Assembly (NCBI RefSeq): GCF_000730165.1
Contig: NZ_CP022111.1
Location: 558,001 to 622,000 of the forward strand
Direction: 5' to 3'
DNA length: 64,000 bases
Origin: Nitrospirillum viridazoti CBAmc
Lineage (GTDB): Bacteria > Pseudomonadota > Alphaproteobacteria > Azospirillales > Azospirillaceae
Translations under genes and position numbers: made by a program
Part shown: positions 17,134-25,145 of the stretch, piece after piece
How the letters are laid out: each line of letters begins with the position of its first letter
Numbering within the stretch: position 1 is the first letter of the stretch
The notes under the pieces: model-generated
Seen by the model: only the letters and a program-made list of their open reading frames with translations
Databases searched by the model: none
Told to the model about the DNA's origin: nothing

Positions 17134-18927
17134 TTAGCCTGCCTGGACCGCCGCCTTGGGCGGCAGCAGCCGGTCCATCACCGCCTGGAATCCCGGGCGG
17201 TCGCGCCAGGCGTCGAAGCGGCTGTCGGTGCGCAGCCAGACGGTCGACAGCTCCCGCCGGTCGATGGCGTGATTGAGGGCCGCCAGGCCGCGCGCCTCCT
17301 CGTTCAGGGCGGCGGCCAAGGTGGCGCGGGTGAAGGCGGTGGCGGGAACGGTGTCGGATGTGGCCAGCAGGCGCCAGCCCCGCTCCGGCTCGCCCAGCCA
17401 GGCCTCGATCTCCGCACGGGCGTAAACCAGGTCGGGGTGCTTGGCGGTGGCGCGTTCAATGGGGCCGACCAGGGCCCGGGCGCCGTCGGGGTCGCCGCCG
17501 AAGACATGGGCCAGGGCGCGGCAGACCAGCACCTCCGCCGACATGCCCGCCGCCTGTCCGTCCGCTTGGGGCCCGGTGGCGATCAGATGGGCATGGCGGC
17601 GGCCCTGATAGTGGCTGATGGCCTCCGCGATGTCCTGCTGCACGGAAAAGGGCTCGATGGCGCGGGCTTCGCGGAATAAGTGCTCCGCCTCCTCCTGCCG
17701 GTCGAGGATGGTGAGAAGGACGCCGTAGAGGCGGGCGGCGCGGGCGTGATCGCCCAAGCGCAGGGCGCGGGCGAAGTCCGCCTCCGCCGCCGGGGCGTCG
17801 CGGTCCAGCCAGGCGGCCACGGTGGCCCGCGCCGTCAGCGCCTCCACCGACTGGGGATCGATTTCCAGGGCGCGCCGCACGGCGGCATCGGCCGTCGCCT
17901 TGGCCTCGGCATGGCCGACAAGGCCCAGGCGGAACAGGTCGCACTGGCAGTCGGCCACGCCCGAATGGCCCCGGGCGTAGTCGGCCGCCCCCTCCGCCAC
18001 CCGCTGGAAGATCTCCAGCGCCTCATACAAGGCGGCCGGCGTCTGCTGGTCCAGCAGCTGGCGGGCGCGGTAGACGCGGGCGTGCGCCTCCAGCGCCACC
18101 GGGCCGGGGGCGATGCGCGAGGCGCGCATGGCGCTGGTGTCCAGGCGCACCCGGCTCAGCACCGTGGCGGCGATGCGTTCCTGCAGGCGCAGGTGCTCGT
18201 GGTCGGGGGCGTCGAAGCGGTCGGACCAGATGACGAAACCCTTGGGGTTCGACACCTCCACCGTCACGCGCAGCATACCGTCCTGGCGGCGCACCGTGCC
18301 CTGCAGCACGGCGTCCACCCCCAGCTCGCGCGCCAGGGCCGGCACGGTCCAGCCCTGGTCGTGTGCCTGGAAGGCGACCGCGCGCGAGGCGACGCGCAGG
18401 CCCTGTGCCCGGCCCAGGGCGTAGATCAATTCATCCGTCAGGCCGTCGGCGAAGCTTTCATCCCCCGGCGCGCGGCTCAGCGCCCGCAGCGGCATGACAG
18501 CCACGGCGGCGCCGAAACCGGGGGTGTAGGTCGGGCCTTCCGCCAGGGGTGCCGGCGCGTCCGTCTCCACAGCCGGCGGCGTGGTGTTCAGGGTGAAGTG
18601 CGGGACGTAGCCGCCGGTCGGTAGGCTGACGACCACCGGATCGGCCCGGCCGGGGCCGGCGTAGTGATCCTCCAGCTTGCGGCGCAGGCGCCGCGCCTCC
18701 ACCCGCACGGTGCTGTCGATACGGGGGTCGTAGGGCGGTTCGCGGCCATAGACGGCGTTGCCGATCACCGCTTCCCTCAAGGTGGCGCCACCGTCCTTCA
18801 GCGTCTCCTCGACGATGAAGTGCAGGAAGGCCAGCAGCCGTTCCGACCCGGCGAACTGGGGGCTGGCCCGCAGCCGGTCGACCTGTTCGCGCACGGCCCA
18901 GGGCGACGGCGTCTTGGTGGGATCCAC
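17134..18927 (-). CDS. Winged-helix / TolB-N-like / TPR regulatory protein
   Basis: Protein of 597 residues from a GTG start preceded by AGAAGGA. Residues about 10-115 form a predicted winged-helix-like domain: D-P-R-I-D-S-T-V-R-V-E-A-R-R-L-R-R-K-L, then a hairpin V-V-V-S-L-P-T-G-G-Y-V-P. Residues about 140-240 match the TolB N-terminal/FlgO-like domain that also occurs in CadC-like regulators and class III adenylate cyclases (A-V-M-P-L ... F-A-D-G-L-T-D-E-L). The remainder is helical with TPR-like repeats. No membrane segment or cyclase domain was seen, so it is likely a soluble regulator. It is divergent from the small membrane protein at 19130, whose promoter it may control. Confidence 0.75.
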   Translation of the reverse strand: MDPTKTPSPWAVREQVDRLRASPQFAGSERLLAFLHFIVEETLKDGGATLREAVIGNAVYGREPPYDPRIDSTVRVEARRLRRKLEDHYAGPGRADPVVVSLPTGGYVPHFTLNTTPPAVETDAPAPLAEGPTYTPGFGAAVAVMPLRALSRAPGDESFADGLTDELIYALGRAQGLRVASRAVAFQAHDQGWTVPALARELGVDAVLQGTVRRQDGMLRVTVEVSNPKGFVIWSDRFDAPDHEHLRLQERIAATVLSRVRLDTSAMRASRIAPGPVALEAHARVYRARQLLDQQTPAALYEALEIFQRVAEGAADYARGHSGVADCQCDLFRLGLVGHAEAKATADAAVRRALEIDPQSVEALTARATVAAWLDRDAPAAEADFARALRLGDHARAARLYGVLLTILDRQEEAEHLFREARAIEPFSVQQDIAEAISHYQGRRHAHLIATGPQADGQAAGMSAEVLVCRALAHVFGGDPDGARALVGPIERATAKHPDLVYARAEIEAWLGEPERGWRLLATSDTVPATAFTRATLAAALNEEARGLAALNHAIDRRELSTVWLRTDSRFDAWRDRPGFQAVMDRLLPPKAAVQAG

Positions 18928-18942
18928 GGGGGCCCTGTCCTT

Positions 18943-18978
18943 CTGAAAATTGGGCTGAAAATTGAGCTGAAAATTTGG
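18943..18978. repeat. Three tandem 12-bp repeats upstream of the TPR regulator
   Basis: CTGAAAATTGRG occurs three times without gaps (18943-18954, 18955-18966, 18967-18978), the last copy with two changed bases. They lie 16-51 bp upstream of the GTG start on the reverse strand, so they overlap the 5' UTR or promoter. The repeat is seen directly; a role as repeated binding site or as phase-variable spacer is inference. Confidence 0.8.
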
Positions 18979-19052
18979 ATATCACGCAATTTATGACCGG
19001 CGCCGCCGGCGCCGGTCAAGGCAGGCACCCGGTCTCACAGGTTGATATAACG

Positions 19053-19072
19053 GTTAGCTGGCCCTGGCTAAC
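19053..19072. promoter_or_regulatory. Inverted repeat in the divergent promoter region
   Basis: GTTAGC (19053-19058) and GCTAAC (19067-19072) flank an 8-bp spacer, with partly symmetric outer bases. The site lies 57 bp before the small membrane-protein gene and 125 bp before the divergent regulator gene, suggesting a shared operator. No direct evidence ties it to the regulator. Confidence 0.4.
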
Positions 19073-19129
19073 GGCGCTTGGGCCTTGTGAACCGATATTG
19101 TCCGGCAGGGCAGGCGCAAGGGGGATGGG

Positions 19130-19645
19130 ATGGTGGAATTGCCATGGTTGCAGATATCGGGTGCCGTCGCCGGTGGGGTGGTCGGCGGCTTCTCGGGCTT
19201 CGTCGCCAATACCTTCCATGAGCGGCGCGTGCGCCTGCGGGCCAAGCGCAACATCGCCTGCGCCCTGATTGGCGAGATCGGCGCCCTGTCGCAGCATATC
19301 GAGGAGAATTACCTGTCGATGCTGCGCGCCGACCTGCAGGCTTGCGGCGACGCGCCATCGGTCGTGCATCACGCCTTCCGCGGTGACCGTGACTATATGC
19401 CCGTGTTCCGTGCCCTGGGCAGCACGGTGGGTTACCTGCCCACGCCGCTGCCGCGCGACCTGGTCTCCTGGTACACCAGCTTGGCGGCGGGGCTGGAGCG
19501 GGCGCGGGCCCTGCACGAGCTGTCCGGCCAACGCGACCCTGAGGCCGTGGCCTTCGCCGTGCGGCTGGCCAAGATCCAGGATGCGGCGTTCATCGATCTG
19601 TTGGCCCGGTCGCGCAAGTTGCTGGAAGCCTTAGATTGTATTTAG
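19130..19645 (+). CDS. Small hypothetical membrane-anchored protein
   Basis: Protein of 171 residues. Residues about 8-28 (S-G-A-V-A-G-G-V-V-G-G-F-S-G-F-V) form one Gly-rich membrane segment, followed by a basic stretch (H-E-R-R-V-R-L-R-A-K-R) that would place the helical remainder in the cytoplasm. No family was recognised. It is monocistronic, divergent from the TPR regulator, and followed by a long low-GC non-coding stretch. Codon use is like its neighbours. Confidence 0.65.
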   Translation: MVELPWLQISGAVAGGVVGGFSGFVANTFHERRVRLRAKRNIACALIGEIGALSQHIEENYLSMLRADLQACGDAPSVVHHAFRGDRDYMPVFRALGSTVGYLPTPLPRDLVSWYTSLAAGLERARALHELSGQRDPEAVAFAVRLAKIQDAAFIDLLARSRKLLEALDCI

Positions 19646-20160
19646 GATACGATCTTACGAAATCCGTTCAGCAATGCGTCCAGTTCAAGGGTGGTCTTCC
19701 CACAGGAAGGATCAGCAACGTTTTATTGTGGGTTTTGACCGGCGGCGCATCTAAATGGACGTGTCTATAAATTAGGCGCTCAAGAAAATCCGAAACGATT
19801 CAAGTACCTATCGGCAGATTTTGGTAAATGTGCCGCCGGCATTAAATCTAAAATTTTATGAATATTGTCTTTGTTGTTAAGCAAGATGCCTTGCCGAGGC
19901 CTGGGTCATGCCTAGATGAAAGGCGTAGGCGGGGGCCAAAACACCAGCTTATCCCACCTGTTCACAGACTGTTATCGCCTGATTCATATAGAATTTTCAA
20001 GAGGATGAGGGGGCGTCCCCGATTCATGGGTCAAAACTACCCCCTAAGGGCTAGGCGCAGAGACCTAGGCCCTTCGCGATATATTAACCTTTACGACCTA
20101 GAACTATTCCCTAGCAAAGCACCCGGCATATTCGGCATCCAGTTTTAAAAGGTATACTAC
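19646..20160 (+). other. 515-bp low-GC intergenic region before the type II secretion operon
   Basis: Clearly richer in A and T than its surroundings and without a convincing gene. A 96-codon ORF at 19858-20148 has no ribosome site, an atypical composition and no recognisable family. The tetranucleotide CTAG occurs five times between about 19910 and 20120. A hairpin lies at 20046-20074 and a ribosome-site-like AAAAGG just before gspE. It most likely holds the promoter and long leader of the gsp operon; an undetected small RNA is possible. Confidence 0.6.
20046..20074 (+). promoter_or_regulatory. Hairpin in the gsp leader
   Basis: AAGGGCTAGG (20046-20055) pairs with CCTAGGCCCTT (20064-20074) with a single bulged base and an 8-nt loop. 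There is no T-tract, so it is not a standard terminator. It is located about 90 bp upstream of gspE and may be a leader structure or a binding site. Confidence 0.4.
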
Positions 20161-21894
20161 GTGACCGCCCATCAACATTCAGCTGTCCGTGCTGTTACCG
20201 ATACCATGCAGCGGCACGACCACCAGGACGACCCCTTGACCCACGTCCTGTCCGCGCTGGCGGCACAGGGCCAGCTGGCCAACGGCGCGGTGGCGCGTGC
20301 GCAGGCGGCGGGTGGCCGGGTGGACCGCCGGCTGGTGGATTTGGGTCTGGTGTCGGAAGAGCATATGGCGGGGGCGTACGCCCAGGCCCTGGGCCTGGCG
20401 CTGTGGCCGGCCGACCATTTGCCCGAGGCGCCGGTGATGATGGAAACGGCCAACCTGTCCTTCCTGAAGACCAAGCTGATGCTGCCCCTGACCGCGGGCG
20501 GCGCCTCTGGCGACGGCACCCAGGCCGTGTTCGCCGTGGCCGACCCGCTGGATACCCAGGCGCTGAAGGCAGCCGCCTTCCTTGCTGGTCGCCCGGTGCG
20601 TCCCGTGGTCATGACCGGCACCGCCATCGCCGCAGCGCTGGACCGCCTGTATGAGGCCGCACCGGCCGCCGCCAACCAGGCCGAGATACCCGACCTGCTG
20701 GAGGGCGACGCCGAGCGCCTGCGGGACCTGGCCAGCGAGGGACCGGTGGTGCGCCTGGTGGGCAACGCCATCCAGGCGGCGCTGGCCGCGGGCGCCACCG
20801 ACATCCATGTCGAGCCCATGGCCGACCGCCTGGTCGTCCGCCACCGCGTCGACGGCATCCTGCGCGAGGCCGAGGTGCTGCCCCGGCGCGTGGCCGCCGG
20901 CTTCATCACCCGCGTCAAGGTCATGGCCGGCCTGGACATCGGTGAGCGGCGCCTGCCCCAGGACGGCCGCATCCGCCAGACCCTGCAGGGCCGCGAGATC
21001 GACTTCCGCGTCTCCACCACCCCCACCGTGCATGGCGAGGATGTGGTGATGCGCATCCTGGACCAGCAGACCGCCGGCGGCCGGCTGGACAACCTGGGCC
21101 TGCCGGCCTGGGTGGCGGACCCGCTGGCGGCCGAGCTGGACCGCCCCCACGGCATCGTGCTGGTGACGGGGCCCACCGGCAGCGGCAAGACCACCACCCT
21201 CTATGCCGGCCTGCGCGGCATGGACGCCGCCCGCCGCAAGATCCTGACCGTCGAGGATCCGGTGGAATATTTGCTGGACGGCATCAACCAGACCCAGGTG
21301 AAGCCGGGCATCGGCCTGACCTTCGCCCATGCCCTGCGCAGCTTCCTGCGCCAGGATCCCGACGTCATCCTGGTTGGTGAGATGCGCGATGGTGAGACCA
21401 CCAAGGTGGCGGTGCAGGCGGCCCTGACCGGCCACCTGGTGCTGTCCACCCTGCACACCAACGACGCCGCCGGCGCGGTGCCGCGCCTGATGGATATGGG
21501 GGTGGACCCCTATTTGCTGGCCTCCACCCTCAACGGCGTGCTGGCCCAGCGCCTGGTGCGCACCCTGTGCCCCCACTGCCGCCAGCCCCAGGCCCTGTCG
21601 GCCGAGGCGGCGGCGTCACTGGGCCTGCCGGCGCGCCCGACCACGGTCTATCGCGCCGTGGGCTGCCCCGCCTGCAACGGCACGGGCTATCGCGGCCGCT
21701 GCGCCATCGCCGAGTGGCTGCCCGTCAACGACCAGGTGCGGGCGCTGATCCGCCAGGGGGCGTCGTCGGCTGAGATCGAGGCGGCGGCGGTGTCGACCGG
21801 CGGCATGGTGCCCCTGTACCAGGACGGCCTGCAGCGGGTGTTGGACGGTGTAACAACGCCTGAAGAAATTTTGCGCGTGACCAAAGCGGATTAA
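20161..21894 (+). CDS. gspE: Type II secretion ATPase GspE
   Basis: Cytoplasmic secretion ATPase of 577 residues powering pseudopilus assembly. An N-terminal N1E-like domain (about 25-170) is followed by the ATPase: Walker A G-P-T-G-S-G-K-T (337-344), Asp box D-P-D-V-I-L-V-G-E-M-R-D, His box S-T-L-H-T-N-D-A, and the C-terminal tetracysteine zinc element C-P-H-C ... C-P-A-C. GTG 20161 is taken as start because of AAAAGG upstream; ATG 20206 is an alternative. First gene of a 12-gene operon. Confidence 0.96.
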   Translation: MTAHQHSAVRAVTDTMQRHDHQDDPLTHVLSALAAQGQLANGAVARAQAAGGRVDRRLVDLGLVSEEHMAGAYAQALGLALWPADHLPEAPVMMETANLSFLKTKLMLPLTAGGASGDGTQAVFAVADPLDTQALKAAAFLAGRPVRPVVMTGTAIAAALDRLYEAAPAAANQAEIPDLLEGDAERLRDLASEGPVVRLVGNAIQAALAAGATDIHVEPMADRLVVRHRVDGILREAEVLPRRVAAGFITRVKVMAGLDIGERRLPQDGRIRQTLQGREIDFRVSTTPTVHGEDVVMRILDQQTAGGRLDNLGLPAWVADPLAAELDRPHGIVLVTGPTGSGKTTTLYAGLRGMDAARRKILTVEDPVEYLLDGINQTQVKPGIGLTFAHALRSFLRQDPDVILVGEMRDGETTKVAVQAALTGHLVLSTLHTNDAAGAVPRLMDMGVDPYLLASTLNGVLAQRLVRTLCPHCRQPQALSAEAAASLGLPARPTTVYRAVGCPACNGTGYRGRCAIAEWLPVNDQVRALIRQGASSAEIEAAAVSTGGMVPLYQDGLQRVLDGVTTPEEILRVTKAD

Positions 21895-21899
21895 GAAAA

Positions 21900-23123
21900 A
21901 TGACGACGATGGCCATGACCAACTTCACCTACCGATCCGTCGACGCCAATGGCCGCGCCAGCCGGGGCACCATCGAAGCCGCCGACCGCCGCGCAGCCGT
22001 CGATCAGCTGATGCAGCGCGGCCTGACGCCGCTGTCGATCAAGGCGGAAGGGGCCGGTCGCGCCTTCGGCGGGGGTGGCGCCAAGGGCCTCAAGCGGGCG
22101 GAACGGCTGTCCCTGGTGCGGGACCTGGCCAACCTGGTCTCCGCCGGCTTCGCCCTGGAACCGGCCCTGGGCCTGGTCGCCGACCAGATGCCGCGTCCGG
22201 CCGCCGCTGCCCTGGTGGGTGAGATTCGCGCCCGGGTGCGCGCCGGCGACAGCCTGGCGGCCGCCTTGACCGCCCAGCGCGGGGTCTTCCCGCCGGAGTT
22301 CGTGGGCATGGTCGCGGCGGGGGAGCAGGGCGGATCCCTGGCCGCTGCCCTGGGCCACCTGGCGAGCTTGGAGGAGGACCGCGCTCAGTTCCGCCAGTGC
22401 CTGATCAGCGCCATGACCTATCCCGCCCTGATCGGCCTTCTGACCCTGGCGGCCCTGGCCCTGATGGCCGGTTATGTCCTGCCGCAGTTCCAGGATCTGT
22501 TCGCCGGCAGCAAGGCCAAACTGCCCGCCGCCACCGCCGCCGTCCTGGCCATCGGTGACCTGCTGGGCCGCTTCGGCCCCGGCCTGCTGGCGGGCGGCGC
22601 CCTGGCCATGCTGGCGACCTTGCGCGCCTACCGCCAGCCCGAGTTGCGCCTGCGCATGGACCGCATGCTGCTGGTGGCCACGGGCCCCCTGGGCCGGCTG
22701 ATCGGGGACGCCCAGCTGGCGCTCTACACCCGTACGCTGGCCAGCCTGCTCAGCGGCGGGGTGCCGCTGGCCTCCGCCCTGGCCACCGCCGGCGGCTGCG
22801 TCGCCAACCGCGCGCTGGCCGGCGCCGCCGACCGGGTGCGCGTCGCCGTGCGCGGCGGGTCCGACCTCAGCCGGGCGGTGCAGGCCGAACCGCTGTTCCC
22901 CCGTCGCCTGTCGCGCATGCTGGCCATGGCGGAACAGACCGCCAGCCTGCCCCAGGGCCTGCTGGATCTGTCGAAAGTGTTGGAGCGCGAAAGGGGCGTA
23001 GCGCTGGATAGGGCCTTGTCTTTGGTGACGCCCGTCCTAACCCTTGTTCTCGGCGGCATGGTCGGCGGCATCTTCGCCGCCCTCATCGCGGGGATCCTCA
23101 GCCTGAATGACATCGCCCTCTGA
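21900..23123 (+). CDS. gspF: Type II secretion inner-membrane platform protein GspF
   Basis: Protein of 407 residues with two repeated cytoplasmic GspF domains, each followed by membrane segments (about 165-230 and the C terminus). It has the usual opening F-x-Y-R-S-V-D-A-N-G-R-A-S-R-G-T-I-E-A and the repeated pattern L-L-x-x-G-V-P-L-A-x-A-L. It couples the GspE ATPase to the pseudopilus. It begins 5 nt after gspE and runs 17 nt into gspG. ATGs at 21909 and 21915 are equally possible starts. Confidence 0.94.
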   Translation: MTTMAMTNFTYRSVDANGRASRGTIEAADRRAAVDQLMQRGLTPLSIKAEGAGRAFGGGGAKGLKRAERLSLVRDLANLVSAGFALEPALGLVADQMPRPAAAALVGEIRARVRAGDSLAAALTAQRGVFPPEFVGMVAAGEQGGSLAAALGHLASLEEDRAQFRQCLISAMTYPALIGLLTLAALALMAGYVLPQFQDLFAGSKAKLPAATAAVLAIGDLLGRFGPGLLAGGALAMLATLRAYRQPELRLRMDRMLLVATGPLGRLIGDAQLALYTRTLASLLSGGVPLASALATAGGCVANRALAGAADRVRVAVRGGSDLSRAVQAEPLFPRRLSRMLAMAEQTASLPQGLLDLSKVLERERGVALDRALSLVTPVLTLVLGGMVGGIFAALIAGILSLNDIAL

Positions 23124-23568
23124 CACCCTGGACCTGAACCCCATCTTCCGTCGTAACCGCGGGAGGCAGCGGGGGTTCACCCTGGTCGAGGTGCTGGTGG
23201 TGCTGGTGATCATCGGCCTGTTGGGCCTGCTGGTCGCCCCCAACCTGGTCGCCCGCTTAGGAAAAGCGAAGGGGGAGGCGGCGCAGGCCCAGATCAACAC
23301 CCTGGTGGCGGCCGTCGACCTGTTCTACGTCGATGTCGGCCGCTATCCCACGACGCAAGAGGGGCTGGACGCGCTGGTGACCGCGCCCGCCGGCGACGCC
23401 AGCTGGCGCGGGCCCTACCTGCGCAAGCGCCAGGCCCTGATCGATCCCTGGGGCAACGCCTACCGCTACAAGGTGCCGGGCGACCACGGCGCCTACGACA
23501 TCTTCACCTATGGCAGCGACAACGCCCCGGGCGGCGAGGGCGACGCCCGCGATGTCACCAGCTGGTAG
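23107..23568 (+). CDS. gspG: Major pseudopilin GspG
   Basis: Protein of 153 residues with a type IV prepilin signal: a basic leader of 22 residues ending R-G, then F-T-L-V-E-V-L-V-V-L-V-I, cleaved after Gly and methylated by GspO. The C-terminal region has the GspG calcium-site and size features (R-Y-P-T-T-Q-E-G-L-D-A-L, D-P-W-G-N-x-Y). It is the main subunit of the pseudopilus. Overlaps the gspF 3' end by 17 nt. Confidence 0.95.
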   Translation: MTSPSDTLDLNPIFRRNRGRQRGFTLVEVLVVLVIIGLLGLLVAPNLVARLGKAKGEAAQAQINTLVAAVDLFYVDVGRYPTTQEGLDALVTAPAGDASWRGPYLRKRQALIDPWGNAYRYKVPGDHGAYDIFTYGSDNAPGGEGDARDVTSW

Positions 23569-23574
23569 GTCATC

Positions 23575-24015
23575 ATGCCGGTCGAGGTCCCACCGCGGCA
23601 TGCGGCCGGCTTCACGCTGGTCGAGGTGCTGGTGGTGCTGGTGATCCTGGGCATCCTGGGGGCGGCCCTGGCCCTGGGCATCCAGGACCGCCTGCCCGGC
23701 CTGCGCTTCAGCGCCGCCGTCTCCGCGCTTGAGGATGAGCTGCGCAACCGGCAGGTGGAGGCCATGGTGACCGGCCAGCCGGTGGCCTTTTCCCTGGATG
23801 ACCTGAAGCATCCCACCGGCGGTGCCGCCGGCCGGCGGCTGCGCCGCATCGCCGCCGTGACCCTGACCATCGACAGCGCCGATGCCGGCCGACCCGGCGC
23901 CGTGGTGTTCCTGCCCGGCGGCTGGTCCCCCGGCGCCGAAATCCGTCTCAGCGAGGGCGACCGCGCCGCCACCGTGCGGGTGGACTGGCCGCTGGGCACC
24001 GTCCACCGCGAATAG
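23575..24015 (+). CDS. gspH: Minor pseudopilin GspH
   Basis: Protein of 146 residues. A short leader ending A-A-G is followed by F-T-L-V-E-V-L-V-V-L-V-I-L-G, the class III signal, then a GspH-type globular part with F-L-P-G-G-W-S-P-G-A-E near the end, where GspH proteins have F-x-P-x-G. It begins 6 nt after gspG. Minor pseudopilins sit at the pseudopilus tip. Confidence 0.88.
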   Translation: MPVEVPPRHAAGFTLVEVLVVLVILGILGAALALGIQDRLPGLRFSAAVSALEDELRNRQVEAMVTGQPVAFSLDDLKHPTGGAAGRRLRRIAAVTLTIDSADAGRPGAVVFLPGGWSPGAEIRLSEGDRAATVRVDWPLGTVHRE

Positions 24016-24027
24016 GAAGGGGCCAGA

Positions 24028-24477
24028 TTGACGGAAATGCCCATGCGCCGCGCGGCCGGCTTCACCCTGCTGGAAATGCTCATCGCCCTGGCCATCTTCG
24101 GCCTGGGCACGGCGCTGCTGATGCAGTCCGCCTGGTCCGGCGCCTGGGCGGCGCGGCAGGCGTGGGGGGAGACGGCGGCCTTGCGCCTGGCCCAGTCGGT
24201 GGCGGCGGAGGCGGGTGTTGCCATCCCCTTGGCCGACCGGGCCACGGACGTGCCGCTGGAGGGGACGGAAGGGGGCCTGCCCTACCGTGTCAAAATTGTG
24301 CCGGTGGCCGTTTCCCCGACCGGCGACCGGGACTATCGGGTAGAAGTCCGCGACATGGCCCCGCCGCCCCGGACAATGACAGGCACAGTTACAGACGCGC
24401 CTGGGACGGCGCGGGGAACGGAGGGGTCCGTATTGGCGGTCGTCACCAGCCGGGCCGTGGTGGACGACACGCGATGA
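24028..24477 (+). CDS. gspI: Minor pseudopilin GspI
   Basis: Protein of 149 residues with the prepilin signal A-A-G followed by F-T-L-L-E-M-L-I-A-L-A-I-F and an A-W-A-A-R-Q-A-W region. Assigned to GspI by position between gspH and gspJ and by the L-L-E-M-L-I-A-L-A-I core. TTG 24028 is spaced well from AGGAAGG (24013-24020); ATG 24037 in frame is the alternative. The stop overlaps the gspJ start (ATGA). Confidence 0.85.
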   Translation: MTEMPMRRAAGFTLLEMLIALAIFGLGTALLMQSAWSGAWAARQAWGETAALRLAQSVAAEAGVAIPLADRATDVPLEGTEGGLPYRVKIVPVAVSPTGDRDYRVEVRDMAPPPRTMTGTVTDAPGTARGTEGSVLAVVTSRAVVDDTR

Positions 24478-25145
24478 CGGCGATGGCCCGCGCGATCCGA
24501 AATGCCCCCAACAGCCGCCAGGGCATGACCCTGGTGGAGGCACTGGTGGCCCTGGCCCTGCTGGGCATGCTGGCTGTGGCGGCCGTGGGCCTCCTGCCCC
24601 TGATGAACCGCATGGCCGACCGCAGCGGCGCCCTGCAACGCGCCGCCGCCGACCTGGGCCGGGTGCATGACTTCACCCGCTTCCTGGTGACCAACGCCCT
24701 GACGCCCGGCGACCTGGGCGCGGCCGGGGGGGACATGCCGCCGCTGGAACGCGACGCCCGGCATTTCGACGTGCTGGCGCCCCTGCCCACCGGCCTGGGC
24801 CGGGGCGGTCTCTACCGCATCGCCCTGACGGTGGAGGGGCAGGCCGGCCATCTGGCCCTGCGCCTGCGGGTGGCGCCCCTGCGCCCGGACGGCCCGCCGC
24901 CGGGCGACGGCGTGCTGGTCGGCGGCGCGACGCGCATCGCCTGGTCCTATTTCGATGCGCAGGCCCACGCCTGGACCGACCGCTGGACGGACGCCTCCCG
25001 GGCCCCGGCCCTGGTGCGGCTGGACGTGGCGCTGGCTGGGGGGGAGGCGCCGTGGCCGCCCATGATCGCCGCCCCCCTGGTGCGGGGCGGGGTGCTGTGC
25101 GCCTACGATCCCGTGCAGGGCGGCTGCCGCCCGGGAGGGGCCTAG
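24474..25145 (+). CDS. gspJ: Minor pseudopilin GspJ
   Basis: Protein of 223 residues. After a 17-residue leader ending Q-G comes M-T-L-V-E-A-L-V-A-L-A-L-L-G, so the residue after the cleavage site is Met rather than the usual Phe, which the peptidase tolerates. The length and the W-S-Y-F-D-A strand (about residue 160) fit GspJ. Start ATG 24474 overlaps the gspI stop. Next gene follows with no gap. Confidence 0.85.
   Translation: MTAMARAIRNAPNSRQGMTLVEALVALALLGMLAVAAVGLLPLMNRMADRSGALQRAAADLGRVHDFTRFLVTNALTPGDLGAAGGDMPPLERDARHFDVLAPLPTGLGRGGLYRIALTVEGQAGHLALRLRVAPLRPDGPPPGDGVLVGGATRIAWSYFDAQAHAWTDRWTDASRAPALVRLDVALAGGEAPWPPMIAAPLVRGGVLCAYDPVQGGCRPGGA

Noticed and set aside
18943-18978. Short repeat considered as part of a CRISPR array
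   Set aside because: Units are only 12 bp and directly adjacent without spacers; no cas genes in the window.
19858-20148. 96-codon ORF in the low-GC region
   Set aside because: No ribosome site, no family, unusual composition relative to real neighbours, ends just before gspE; treated as non-coding leader.
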